Both the position numbers and the translations under genes were made by a program. 64,000 nt of DNA from Paenibacillus sp. SYP-B3998 (GTDB lineage Bacteria > Bacillota > Bacilli > Paenibacillales > NBRC-103111), in the NCBI RefSeq assembly GCF_010820665.1, contig NZ_JAAIKC010000007.1, forward strand, positions 62,001 to 126,000, in the 5' to 3' direction. Below the pieces are notes generated by a model. It had not been told where the DNA came from. It saw only the letters and a list, made by a program, of their open reading frames with translations, and did no database searches. How positions within the stretch are numbered: position 1 is the stretch's first letter; each line of letters starts with the position of its first letter. This document shows positions 25,046-33,635 of this stretch, piece after piece.

Positions 25046-25405
25046 TTATTGCTTTGAAAATGTGAGATGCCAGCTGTCAGAGCGGCTCAATGACCGTGTG
25101 TTATTGGCTGCATTAACGGCGCTGACTAGCAGGAAAATACGTAGATCGCCCCTAGTCGTGTTATGAACTAACACTTTGTTTGGGCGGAGATCGCCTGCCC
25201 CGCCCCTCGCAATGAAGGTGCCAGATGATGGCGCGGCTTCAACTTTTATCGAGAAAGACTCGTTGTTGAACAGAAAGTTAATATCCTTCAAAACGAGTTT
25301 CTGCCCTCTTTTTACGTTAATTACGATTTGCTGAAGTAAGATGGTTTTGCGTGAAGCTACAGAAATCGGCGAATTTCCGCCGACAATTCCATTAAGTTGA
25401 AGCAT
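25046..25405 (-). CDS. Conserved-looking hypothetical protein, beta-rich
   Basis: 119 residues without signal peptide. Composition is hydrophobic/polar alternating (ILLQQIVINVKRGQKLVLKD, SFSIKVEAAPSSGTFIARGG), suggesting an all-beta fold, and the start MLQLNGIVGGNSPISVASRK is Ser/Gly-rich. No catalytic motif is visible and I do not recognise the family. ATG at 25405 has GGAGGGG six bases upstream, which strongly supports translation. It is a stand-alone gene between the iron locus and a DUF1761 gene. Confidence 0.65.
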   Translation of the reverse strand: MLQLNGIVGGNSPISVASRKTILLQQIVINVKRGQKLVLKDINFLFNNESFSIKVEAAPSSGTFIARGGAGDLRPNKVLVHNTTRGDLRIFLLVSAVNAANNTRSLSRSDSWHLTFSKQ

Positions 25406-25542
25406 TAGATCCCCTCCATAAAGCTTGCTACCTTACTATATTCAGGGGGGATTCTTTTGAACTGGGTTTCGTACCTCCGAGCTCCTTGCATTTCTTGACG
25501 TGCGTCTCGATACAGTAAGGACAGCCAGCGAATGGCCCTAGT

Positions 25543-25953
25543 CTATGCTTGCATAGCGCCGATAATAAGCCCTGCTACAAGATAGGAAACCAGATGATAT
25601 CCAATTGTAATGAAATATAACTGGATTTTCCCGTTTTCGAACAAATAGTTCATGCCTATTTTCAGGGAAATGCTCAAACCAATGAGTAGACCGACGGTAA
25701 GCCCCGATGCGAGCGATGTCGTATCGCTGAGCGTCAACAGCAGGGCCAGTAGAAAGGCTCCGCCCAATGCCGTTAAGGCAGTAAGGATGTACGTTGCTGG
25801 GCCGCCTCCCGACATATCCTTTACTTGTATATTTCGAAGCTTAGCCCAGGTGTTTCCGAACAAGAGTGGGGAATACCAAAGGAATCCAAGAAACATGGTG
25901 ATTATCGTTGCAATTAAAACAGCCAAATAGTTAACCTCTGAGAAATGTATCAA
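25543..25953 (-). CDS. DUF1761 family membrane protein
   Basis: 136 residues with four hydrophobic helices. The first two are separated by the typical DUF1761 motif FLGFLWYSPLLFGNTWAKL. Then come ILTALTALGGAFLLALLL, a small-residue-rich helix GLTVGLLIGLSISL and a C-terminal HLVSYLVAGLIIGAMQA. The family has no established function. It is a single-gene unit oriented away from the GNAT gene. Confidence 0.82.
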   Translation of the reverse strand: MIHFSEVNYLAVLIATIITMFLGFLWYSPLLFGNTWAKLRNIQVKDMSGGGPATYILTALTALGGAFLLALLLTLSDTTSLASGLTVGLLIGLSISLKIGMNYLFENGKIQLYFITIGYHLVSYLVAGLIIGAMQA

Positions 25954-26233
25954 TCAAATGCCCCCTGTTTTGATGAATTTCTGTATCTACAGTGAATTTT
26001 ACTGTGTTGATCAATGCATGTAAACAAAACACGCTAAACATTCAAGCGCAAGGTAAAAGCGCTGTTGGTTTAATTGAATATTAAGAATGAATTTACAGTT
26101 TCAGGATAGCTGTGTAACCTATCTACATTTAACAGATAAGGGACTTAGCTGCGACAATTGTTCTTTGTAGAAAGTGGGATATAATGGATAGATGCACGGA
26201 AATAAAATGAACATTGTTTAAAATGGAGGCTAT

Positions 26234-26797
26234 ATGACCCTAAGACCAGCAAGGAAGTCGGATGCTTCAGAAGCATCCGTGTTGATGTTTGATGCTATTG
26301 AGGATATCGCCTACGCACTAACCGGAGCGGAAAAAGAAGAGGAAATATTACCTGGCTTGGCCTTGTGGTTCGTTCAAGAAGGTAACCGTCTTAGCTACCA
26401 GCATATGTTGGTTAAGGAAGTAGATCAACACGTAGTTGGATTTATTTTATGTTACCATGGAAGTGAAGCGGAGACTATTGATCGTCCTATTCAAGAAAGA
26501 CTTCGTCAATTGAAGAATGATCCTTCTATTGTTGTGGAGAAAGAAGCGGACGAAGATGAGTATTACATTGATTCTCTAGCCGTCTCCCCTGGGCACGCAG
26601 GTAAAGGAATAGCAACCGATTTAATCAAAGCCGCAGAGGAACAAGCTAGCAGGCACGGCTATCGTAAAATTGGTTTAATTGTCACCATTGATAATAAGAG
26701 AGCTCTCGATTTATATAAACGACTGGGGTATACATTAAACGGTGAAAAAGTGATTCATCATAGTCCGTATTATCATATGGTTAAGCATTTGGATTAG
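26234..26797 (+). CDS. GNAT family N-acetyltransferase
   Basis: 187 residues. It opens MTLRPARKSDASEAS, typical of GNAT beta-1/alpha-1. The acetyl-CoA pyrophosphate loop is SLAVSPGHAGKGIATDLIKAA (V-x-P-x-x-x-G-x-G-x-A/G, near residues 118-136). The C-terminal part NKRALDLYKRLGYTLNGEK is motif B. It transfers acetyl groups from acetyl-CoA to an unknown amine. ATG at 26234 has a TGGAGGC ribosome site. Single gene with a strong terminator. Confidence 0.92.
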   Translation: MTLRPARKSDASEASVLMFDAIEDIAYALTGAEKEEEILPGLALWFVQEGNRLSYQHMLVKEVDQHVVGFILCYHGSEAETIDRPIQERLRQLKNDPSIVVEKEADEDEYYIDSLAVSPGHAGKGIATDLIKAAEEQASRHGYRKIGLIVTIDNKRALDLYKRLGYTLNGEKVIHHSPYYHMVKHLD

Positions 26798-26840
26798 TCG
26801 CTAATAAATGGGTAGCGAAAAGCAGGCTAATCATCAGTAA

Positions 26841-26875
26841 AGCCCAACTTGCCTGAAGGCAAGTTGGGCTTTTTA
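26841..26875. terminator. Terminator of the GNAT gene
   Basis: A perfect 13-bp stem (AGCCCAACTTGCC/GGCAAGTTGGGCT) with a TGAA loop and five T. It can also serve the convergent transglutaminase-like gene. Confidence 0.92.
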
Positions 26876-26893
26876 TGCATGGTAGGTCATGCA

Positions 26894-28036
26894 TCATTGC
26901 TTTCCGTTATTCCCTGAATAGTTGAAATTCACTGTCAACAGCTTGTCATTTGTCGTAGTTCGCGTAAAAGCTTCCTGTGTGTAAGAGTAGCTGGTAATTC
27001 CTTTTTGAGTGGCGAATGCTTTTTTCAAATCTGCTGTTACAGTGGTCCCATTTGTATAGCGAAGCGTTAGGGATTGTTGGCGATTATCGATCGCGGCACG
27101 CAGCTTGTTCGTTAAAGTTTGTACATTAGTTGCCGTATTAGCTTCGGAAAGATAGGAATATCCCATAGACTGGTACAATTTATTGTAAAAAGTTGCATTT
27201 GCCGTATCGGTAGTTGCTAGTGAGGTTAAGGTCTCGTTGTATGCAGTTGTGGCAGTCGGATAGGCCGTAGAGGCTTTCCAAGTATGATCAACCCGAAGTT
27301 GAGCATCAGTAATATTGTAATAGTTATAGAGTACCCGGCCAGCTACATCGGGTACGGGATCATCCCACGTGCAGTCGAGTTGATACCATTTACCGCCAAT
27401 TTGCACCAGATTCCATGCATGGGATTGGCCGCGTGACGAGCCTTCCACGATTTTCACCGGAATACCGGCCTGCTTCATCATCTCATAGGTCAGGAGGGCA
27501 TAGCCTTGGCAGACCGTTTTCCCTTTGGTTAGGGCATCGTAGGCCGAATGTGAGATGAGCTTTGTATCATAGGCCACGTGGCCGACGATCCAATCATGAA
27601 TAGCTTTTTCTTTCTGGTGCTCGTTCATACCGGTAGTTAGAATGTCATCAAGAATTTGCTTAACTCGCTTCTGAACTTCGGTGGTTTGAGAGAGAGTCTC
27701 CCAATAGGTGAATTTAAGCGAAACCGTTGCTGTACTACCTTGGATATTGGCCGAATAGCTGTACGACTTGACGATATAATGCAAATAATCATTGGTATTC
27801 AGAGCGGCATTTAGCGCATTGTTCAGATCCGTTTTCAGGGATGCGCTCGTGCCTGAGTAAGTGAGTTGGTAGGAATCCAGGCGATTCGTTAAAGCTTGCG
27901 TGATGTCTTTCTGTAGTTGATCTTGTACGGTTGTGCCTGCTGCTGCAAAGACGGAAGAAGGGATTAATGCGGTCGTAGCGGAAAAAGTTCCTAACATAGT
28001 ACTGAATATCAGTAGATGCTTTGCCCATTTTTTCAT
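26894..28036 (-). CDS. Secreted transglutaminase-like cysteine protease-fold protein
   Basis: 380 residues with a Sec signal peptide (MKKWAKHLLIFSTMLGTFSA, cleavage after VFA near 31). The transglutaminase core is at about 140-235: KAIHDWIVGHVAYD, then C176 in KGKTVCQGYALLTYEM, H206 in GQSHAWNLVQI and D221 in WYQLDCTWDDP, a complete Cys-His-Asp triad. A C-terminal domain of about 120 residues (TLRYTNGTTVTADLKKAF) resembles the region between signal peptide and core, suggesting duplicated beta-alpha modules. Likely acts on cell-surface proteins or peptidoglycan peptides; the precise substrate is unknown. Confidence 0.88.
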   Translation of the reverse strand: MKKWAKHLLIFSTMLGTFSATTALIPSSVFAAAGTTVQDQLQKDITQALTNRLDSYQLTYSGTSASLKTDLNNALNAALNTNDYLHYIVKSYSYSANIQGSTATVSLKFTYWETLSQTTEVQKRVKQILDDILTTGMNEHQKEKAIHDWIVGHVAYDTKLISHSAYDALTKGKTVCQGYALLTYEMMKQAGIPVKIVEGSSRGQSHAWNLVQIGGKWYQLDCTWDDPVPDVAGRVLYNYYNITDAQLRVDHTWKASTAYPTATTAYNETLTSLATTDTANATFYNKLYQSMGYSYLSEANTATNVQTLTNKLRAAIDNRQQSLTLRYTNGTTVTADLKKAFATQKGITSYSYTQEAFTRTTTNDKLLTVNFNYSGNNGKQ

Positions 28037-28248
28037 TCTGGAATTCCTTCCTTCACATTGGTAGCGTTTCCTTCAAGATTCATCCTATCACAGGAAATGA
28101 CTTTTTTCGACAAAATTATCCCATACCAAAATTACCCTACTCCATCACCTCTATTATTTCACATAAACGCAGTCTAAAAAGTGACATATTAGTAAGAGGC
28201 TATGCAAGCTGCACAAATCTAATGACATCAAGGAGTGAATCTTCATCC

Positions 28249-29019
28249 ATGAAGTACATGCGTATCATAGCGATTATTATGGTCTTGCTTATGGGGCAAG
28301 CCACGCTGGTATCTGCCGATGGGGCCTATCATTTCGGATTTAAGAAAAGCTCGAAGGGACAACGTCCTTCCATAGACGAGGAAGGCTTTAAAGATCTTTT
28401 GAAAAAGCACGGGGCGATTTTTACAGGAGATCTTGCTGTCAAAGAACTATATCTCACCTTCGACAATGGGTATGAGCAAGGCTACACAGGCAAAATTTTG
28501 GATGTGTTGAAGGAAAAGCAAGTGCCGGCGATCTTCTTTGTGACGGGGCATTACATCAAGACAGAGCAAGATTTACTCAAACGTATGGCGCTGGAAGGCC
28601 ATCTTATCGGCAACCATTCGTGGAGCCATCCGGACATGAGCCAAATTTCCGCTGCTCGCATTCAACAAGAGCTGGATCAAGTGAAGGCCGGAGTGGAGGC
28701 TGCGACAGGGCAAAAGGAGATGCGCTATCTTCGGGCACCGCGGGGCATCTTTAATGAGCAATCGTTAGCGGTAAGCCAGCAATTAGGTTATACGAATGTG
28801 TTCTGGTCTATTGCCTATAGAGACTGGGAGCCTAAGAACCAGAAGGGCTGGGAGTATGCTTATAAAAATGTGATGGCTCAGCTGCATCCAGGGGCTGTCA
28901 TCTTGTTGCACTCTGTGTCAAAGGACAACACAGAAGCTCTTGGTAAGATTATTGACGACGCGAGGAGTCAAGGCTATCAGTTCAAAAGCTTGGATGAGAT
29001 GAAGATTAGAACGCCCTAA
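28249..29019 (+). CDS. pdaA: PdaA-type polysaccharide deacetylase for spore cortex
   Basis: 256 residues with signal peptide. The start HFGFKKSSKGQRPSIDEEGFKDLL is diagnostic of PdaA. NodB motifs: LTFDNGYEQGY (motif 1, with Asn in place of the second Asp as in B. subtilis PdaA), GNHSWSHPD (metal histidines), LRAPRGIFNE and a C-terminal PGAVILLHSVSKDN. PdaA deacetylates N-acetylmuramic acid to allow muramic delta-lactam formation in the cortex, needed for germination. ATG 28249 has AAGGAG 13 bases upstream; the longer frame from 28021 begins inside the divergent gene and is not protein-like. Confidence 0.93.
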   Translation: MKYMRIIAIIMVLLMGQATLVSADGAYHFGFKKSSKGQRPSIDEEGFKDLLKKHGAIFTGDLAVKELYLTFDNGYEQGYTGKILDVLKEKQVPAIFFVTGHYIKTEQDLLKRMALEGHLIGNHSWSHPDMSQISAARIQQELDQVKAGVEAATGQKEMRYLRAPRGIFNEQSLAVSQQLGYTNVFWSIAYRDWEPKNQKGWEYAYKNVMAQLHPGAVILLHSVSKDNTEALGKIIDDARSQGYQFKSLDEMKIRTP

Positions 29020-29046
29020 GTAGATTGAAAATGGAGACTAAACAAA

Positions 29047-29090
29047 AATAAACGCCTTAGCCTTGTTTGCACAAGGTTAAGGCGTTTATT
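29047..29090. terminator. Bidirectional terminator between pdaA and the foldase gene
   Basis: Long near-perfect stem (AATAAACGCCTTAGCCTTG with its complement), 6-base loop, A/T tracts on both sides, between convergent genes. Confidence 0.9.
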
Positions 29091-29096
29091 TCGAGC

Positions 29097-30005
29097 TTAC
29101 GCTTTTGTTGTCAAATAATTCTCCACGGTAGATTCCGACCGCTTCTGCTGAAGCCAAGTCGAAGACAGGGTGGCTAATTTTTGCTGGGTTAACGATTTTT
29201 TGATATCTTCTTTTTTCTCGTTCAAAGTCGGTGTAGAGGCAGGTTTATGATCGGTTACTTTCATAATATCATAGCCAGTACTCGTTTTTATTGCATCACT
29301 AATTCCACCTACGGGTAGAGCAAATACAGAAGCTTCTTCGGCCTGCTCTAACTTTTCACTGGACATATAGCCAAGATCTCCGCCCTTATCTTTGGTAGCT
29401 GTGTCTAACGATTTTTCTTTTGCGATCGCGGCGAAATCTCCACCAGCTTTTAGCGAAGCCAGAATAGCATCCGCATCCTCCTTGGTATTTACAGAAATAT
29501 GGGAGGCTTGAACTTGTTCAGGCGCTTTTAAGGATTCGAGATTATCGTTATAATATTTTTTGATTTCCTCATCGGTTATTGTCACCTGCGGCATTAAAAT
29601 CTTTTTCAGAAGAACTTGAGATTGCATGCTTTTCTTCAAATCATTCAGGGTCATGCCATAGGAGGTAAGTGCTTGTTGGAACTCGTCCTCAGAGCCGTAA
29701 GAACCCTTAACTGAAGCGAGTTCTTCATTGATATCAGCCTCAGTGACTTGCAACCCCGCTTTTTTGCCCTCTTGATTAATAATTTCATTACTGATCAAAG
29801 AATCCAGGGTTTGCGCGCCCCCACCAGCTAACATCGCCTCGTATAGTTGGGTAGAGCTTATGTTGACGCCATTGACCTTAGCAACGGCTTTGTCGGCTGC
29901 AGCGGTTTTTAGAACAGGTGGATAGAAGATGGCATATACGATTAAAGCGATCGTTAATAGGGATGATGCCCACACCCATTTGCGATCTGCATGCTTGATA
30001 TTCAT
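29097..30005 (-). CDS. Membrane-anchored PrsA/SurA-like peptidyl-prolyl isomerase
   Basis: 302 residues. One N-terminal transmembrane helix (WVWASSLLTIALIVYAIFY) without a lipobox cysteine, so it is membrane-anchored rather than a PrsA lipoprotein. The N-terminal foldase helices (VNGVNISSTQLYEAML, IINQEGKKAGLQVTEADINEEL) are followed by a parvulin domain: VQASHISVNTKEDADAILASLKAGGDFAAIAKE, GGDLGYMSSEKL, and ISDAIKTSTGYDIMKVTD. It assists folding of exported proteins outside the membrane. Single gene. Confidence 0.88.
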   Translation of the reverse strand: MNIKHADRKWVWASSLLTIALIVYAIFYPPVLKTAAADKAVAKVNGVNISSTQLYEAMLAGGGAQTLDSLISNEIINQEGKKAGLQVTEADINEELASVKGSYGSEDEFQQALTSYGMTLNDLKKSMQSQVLLKKILMPQVTITDEEIKKYYNDNLESLKAPEQVQASHISVNTKEDADAILASLKAGGDFAAIAKEKSLDTATKDKGGDLGYMSSEKLEQAEEASVFALPVGGISDAIKTSTGYDIMKVTDHKPASTPTLNEKKEDIKKSLTQQKLATLSSTWLQQKRSESTVENYLTTKA

Positions 30006-30355
30006 AGTCGTTTCTCCCTTCCTTTACGTGATGATTCGATCTGTGTTTCATTATGCCTTCCGATTCTGAAGATGAGTTGAAGGTTACCTGAAGGTTTGTT
30101 GAAACCTGCATCAACCCAACGATAATTGAGTTCGGGAACTTTGAGCTTGATGATGATTTTAATTTTAAGTAACGGTGATGAAAGTTAGTTGTGCTGTATC
30201 AAATTAATAGGATTCGATTAGGGGTTCTTAGACAGTTTTCCATTATAAAATTTGAATAGAGAGATGGGTGTTTTCCAAATGAAATATTATAAAACAATGT
30301 TAAGTCTTTTCCAATACTTCCTTACTCCAAAAAAGGAATACAAACGAAAATCGAG
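30006..30355. other. Intergenic region between the divergent foldase and Fic genes
   Basis: 350 bases, AT-rich, with no supported gene. Promoters for both genes must lie here; I see no strong consensus match. Ribosome binding before the Fic ATG at 30356 is weak (AAATCGAG). Confidence 0.5.
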
Positions 30356-31450
30356 ATGGATACAATCAATTACCAATATGGCAGTGTGATTGTTGAACAA
30401 CTTCCTTTACCCGTTGATATTTTGGAACAGTTAAAGAAAGAAGCTAAAGAATCGACTGTTCTTCTGTCCACCCGTATGGAGGGTAACGATCTTGATGAAG
30501 AAGCGAAGCGTAAGGCATTGTATCGGACTAGCGATAATGATAAAGAACAAGAAGTATATAATCTGATGAAAGCTACAGAGTTTTTAGATGAATCAGAAGT
30601 TCGTCAGCTACCGATTACGGAAGAATGGATTAAGAAACTACATGCCATTATTCGGATCGTACATGGTCGGCGCCCTAGGTTGAGCGAATATCGAGAAGAA
30701 CAAAATAGGGTGGGTGAACGGAATCAGTCTGGGTTTTACATGCCACCAGAGCCGCAGGATGTTCCTATTCTTATGGAAGATTTAGTTGCTTGGATCAATT
30801 CACCGCGGACCTTTGAATTGTCCCCACCATTACGGGCAGGCATTGCGATGTGGCAACTGTTGACCATTCACCCTTACATGGACGGCAATGGACGGACAGC
30901 TCGCATGATTGCGACGTACATATTGCGAAGGGGTGGTTTTGGTCTAAAAAGTCTTTTTATTCTCGAGAACTTTTACGATCGTAGTTTGAATGAATACTAC
31001 AAAGCCCTTCAATTGGGATTACCTCATAATTACTATTTTGGTCGGCATGAGGCTGAAATTACACCTTGGCTGGAGTATTTCTTAGACGGTCTAGCTGAGG
31101 TGTATACGCACGCGGCACAAATTGTCCAAGAAAAAAATAGTGAGCTCTTGAAAGTAGAACCTGAACTGATTCGTAAACTAGATTTAGAGCAACGCCAAGT
31201 GTTTCGTGAGCTTGTTTTTAGACAAGAGATGCTAACAATCACTGATCTTGTTATTCTGTTAGGTAAAAGTGAGAAAACAGTGCGAGAAAAGGTAAAGCGA
31301 TGGATTCAGGAAGACTTTTTGACACCGAAGGATCCAGACGCTCAGCGTATTAGAACAGTTGTTTTAGCAGATTGGTACGATGAATTAGTCGACGATATTA
31401 GAGATAATCCGGAAAACTTCGGATACCTCCTTGGTAAGGATGATCATTAA
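30356..31450 (+). CDS. Fic family protein AMPylase, class II, with C-terminal winged helix
   Basis: 364 residues. The Fic core motif HPYMDGNGRTAR at 172-183 matches HPFxDGNGRxxR, with catalytic His172. A complete N-terminal inhibitory motif STRMEGN (residues 38-44, fits [ST]xxxE[GN]) places it in class II, where the glutamate E42 blocks ATP in the active site until released. The C-terminal 80 residues (RQVFRELVFRQEMLTITDLVILLGKSEKTVREKVKRW) form an HTH. Such proteins add AMP to protein Ser/Thr/Tyr, often themselves or gyrase-like targets. No separate antitoxin gene is adjacent. The 108-bp repeat copy A begins 49 bases after the stop. Confidence 0.92.
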   Translation: MDTINYQYGSVIVEQLPLPVDILEQLKKEAKESTVLLSTRMEGNDLDEEAKRKALYRTSDNDKEQEVYNLMKATEFLDESEVRQLPITEEWIKKLHAIIRIVHGRRPRLSEYREEQNRVGERNQSGFYMPPEPQDVPILMEDLVAWINSPRTFELSPPLRAGIAMWQLLTIHPYMDGNGRTARMIATYILRRGGFGLKSLFILENFYDRSLNEYYKALQLGLPHNYYFGRHEAEITPWLEYFLDGLAEVYTHAAQIVQEKNSELLKVEPELIRKLDLEQRQVFRELVFRQEMLTITDLVILLGKSEKTVREKVKRWIQEDFLTPKDPDAQRIRTVVLADWYDELVDDIRDNPENFGYLLGKDDH

Positions 31451-31498
31451 GGGAAATTGATGCTGCAATTTTTGGACACAGGGACACACTGATTCAGT

Positions 31499-31606
31499 CA
31501 CCGGAAACCGCCACCCACTAAAAGCACAAGCGACCAGGAGAAATAAACTCCTGTTCCATTGTGCTTTTTTGCTTTGCAACCGCGGGTACCCGGCGGGGTG
31601 GAAGGG
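31499..31606 (+). repeat. 108-bp structured direct repeat, copy A
   Basis: Near-identical to copy B at 33528-33635, same length and strand. It contains an AAAAGCACAA/TTGTGCTTTT stem followed by T6, enclosing a CAGGAG/CTCCTG hairpin, and ends in a GC-rich part with GGGTACCCGGCGG. In copy B the inner stem is CAGGAA/TTCCTG, so a G-C pair is replaced by an A-T pair. The element can terminate the Fic transcript. No terminal transposase, and no target-site duplication seen. Confidence 0.85.
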
Positions 31607-31942
31607 ACATTCCATTAAAAATGACCTACAAGTTTCTTTATTAAATATTGCGTTCATGGATATTCACTCTTTGCAGCCGTTGAAAGTAATCCAGGAAGGC
31701 GGCTATTTCCGCTAAGGCGGGCCGCGAGGTCAAGATCGGGTGGAGATGTAAAAAGAAAATAAAGTATTAGACTGAATAAAATAAAGTTGTAGACACCTTT
31801 TCGGGGCAGCTCCCCACATGGTGGCTGCGCGCCAACCCTTGTGTTCGCCAAAAATACTTATTGCCATATTATGGAATATAAAGTAATATATTAAATCGAA
31901 CTACTAATTTTATACAAATTTAAAAGGGGTTGGAACTTAACG
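31607..31942. other. Intergenic region before the Amidase_6 gene
   Basis: About 335 bases with no supported gene; short ORFs here lack ribosome sites. The 3' part is very AT-rich and probably holds the promoter of the secreted protein pair (TTGCCA near 31860, TATAAA-like sequences after it), though no good 17-base-spaced pair is seen. Confidence 0.4.
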
Positions 31943-32767
31943 ATGAACAAAAAAAGATTAAAACAAGTAGGCACAGCAGGTTTAGCAGTAGCATTGTTAG
32001 CACCTAGTTTGTTTATGGATTTAAACAAGACTGAGGCAGCAACTACACATGGGGCAGTTGTGTTTACAAACTCAAATTACTACGTTAATTCAAGTTATGA
32101 TCGTGCTGGCGCCGGCAGATACGCTGAACAATTTGCAGAGTATGTTAATAGAAATCAAAATTATAATGACTACGGAACTTCAATAGACGGCGGAGATTGT
32201 ACAAACTTTGTCTCTCAAGTATTGCATGAAAATATTATTTATAATGGATCGAATGCTCTTTATCCAGGACAGTATCATGGCGGTAAGCTACCATTTGTTG
32301 ACGCTGGAACCTACAAAGATGGCAGCAATGTCCATTCTCAGGATTGGTATTACTATGGGCCTAATGTTGCTACTCCATCAAACACAAATGGTCGTACTTC
32401 ATCATGGACAGGTGCTCATCAATTCCGTGGATTTTGGGGAGGCATAGATGGTTATAATGGTAACCATACCTATCAGTTACAAAGATATACCATGGAGGAA
32501 GCTATAACGTATTTTAGTGAAATTTATTCTGACCTCTGGGTTGGAGATATTGTTCAATTCGCGGACTCTAGCTACACTACTAAACATTCCGTTGCTGTTA
32601 ATTATTACAATGCTGGTAATGTGTATGTTGCTCAACACTCTACGAGTACAGGTCCTTCGGATAAGGCTCTATGGGGTAGTGGTAAAAATCTTAAACAAAT
32701 GATAATTGACAGAAAAAATGCCGGGTTCTCATACGTTTATACATTCAAGATTAAAGCCGATAATTAA
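31943..32767 (+). CDS. Secreted Amidase_6 domain protein
   Basis: 274 residues with a Sec signal peptide (MNKKRLKQVGTAGLAVALLA, cleavage near TEAA). The mature domain has the putative amidase (NlpC/P60-like) pattern: RYAEQFAEYVNRNQNYNDYG, then the catalytic cysteine in GGDCTNFVSQVLH and the histidine in YTTKHSVAVNYY. The family is a CHAP/NlpC-like fold thought to cleave amide bonds in the cell wall or surface, not biochemically settled. RBS AAAAGGGG precedes the ATG. It is cotranscribed with the small secreted protein 30 bases downstream, and both lie between the two 108-bp repeats. Codon use is AT-richer than the surroundings. Confidence 0.87.
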   Translation: MNKKRLKQVGTAGLAVALLAPSLFMDLNKTEAATTHGAVVFTNSNYYVNSSYDRAGAGRYAEQFAEYVNRNQNYNDYGTSIDGGDCTNFVSQVLHENIIYNGSNALYPGQYHGGKLPFVDAGTYKDGSNVHSQDWYYYGPNVATPSNTNGRTSSWTGAHQFRGFWGGIDGYNGNHTYQLQRYTMEEAITYFSEIYSDLWVGDIVQFADSSYTTKHSVAVNYYNAGNVYVAQHSTSTGPSDKALWGSGKNLKQMIIDRKNAGFSYVYTFKIKADN

Positions 32768-32797
32768 GATAATCCCAGAATACAGGAGGAATTCCAA

Positions 32798-33295
32798 ATG
32801 AAATTAAAAACAAAACTAACTGCCATCACAACTACATGTTTAGTTGGGGCAAGTATATTTTCAGTTTCCGCACTAGCTGATAAAGATGTAGCCTCTTTGA
32901 AAGCTCTAATTATGAGTAAGCAAGCTCAGTTTGATGCTGATTACAATAAAATGAACGCGATGTCCATCCAATCAAAAGAGGACCAAGATGTAAGAAACGA
33001 ACTAGGTCATAAAACTAAGAGTTTGGGTACTGAGATCAGAAAGCACCAGTTGGAAGCGGATCCTGACGATACTGAAAATTTTGCTAAGCAATTAGAGGAA
33101 TCCATTGGTAACTTGACACTAATTGTTATTGAATTTAAACAAGATGCGGTAAGAAATAACGATAATAATTACCTCAAAAAGGCAGAAGAAGTAGAAAAAA
33201 GAATCGAAAAATTGAAAAAAGGGCAAGAGCAATACAATAATAATGAAAAGACCGTAAAGCAACTACGTAAAGAACTTGATCTTCCTGTACTGTAA
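32798..33295 (+). CDS. Small secreted helical protein of unknown function
   Basis: 165 residues: signal peptide (MKLKTKLTAITTTCLVGASI, cleavage near ALA) and a mature part predicted to be almost entirely helical and charged (KKAEEVEKRIEKLKKGQEQ), with no cysteine and no known motif. RBS ACAGGAGGA is strong. Being 30 bases after the Amidase_6 gene, it is likely a partner, possibly an inhibitor or chaperone of that enzyme, but this is only inferred from position. Followed by a terminator. Confidence 0.72.
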   Translation: MKLKTKLTAITTTCLVGASIFSVSALADKDVASLKALIMSKQAQFDADYNKMNAMSIQSKEDQDVRNELGHKTKSLGTEIRKHQLEADPDDTENFAKQLEESIGNLTLIVIEFKQDAVRNNDNNYLKKAEEVEKRIEKLKKGQEQYNNNEKTVKQLRKELDLPVL

Positions 33296-33319
33296 TGTAA
33301 TTTCAAATATTCAATTAGG

Positions 33320-33346
33320 AGAGTCGACTTTGTCGGCTCTTTTTTG
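33320..33346 (+). terminator. Terminator of the Amidase_6 unit
   Basis: 8-bp stem (AGAGTCGA/TCGGCTCT with one G-U), 5-base loop, five T. Confidence 0.82.
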
Positions 33347-33527
33347 TCTTCGCATGATTCCTTCTGTGTGAATGCAGTCAAACGCTTTATTAAAAAGAAG
33401 TAGCAAAATCAGTTCCCTTGTCCCAACCTGAAAGTGGCATGTCTTGTTAATGCCTCTGAAGCTTTGGCCGTTTATTATCTGTCAGGATCTCACTTTCTTC
33501 AAATCTAATAATTAAAATCTTTGTGGC

Positions 33528-33635
33528 CACCGGAAACCGCCACCCACTAAAAGCACAAGCGACCAGGAAAAGAACATTCCTGTTCCATTGTGCTTTTTTG
33601 ATTTGCAACCGCGGGTACCCGGCGGGGCGGAAGGG
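33528..33635 (+). repeat. 108-bp structured direct repeat, copy B
   Basis: Second copy of the element at 31499, about 2.0 kb downstream in the same orientation. The differences fall mainly in the hairpin loop, in a paired inner-stem position (with its partner changed to match), in one base after the T-run and one in the GGCGGGG part. It does not follow a gene directly; a terminator has already ended the upstream unit 180 bases earlier. Confidence 0.85.

Noticed and set aside
31499..33635. Insertion sequence or transposon bounded by the 108-bp repeats
   Set aside because: No transposase or integrase between the copies, the repeats are direct rather than inverted, and no target-site duplication is visible.
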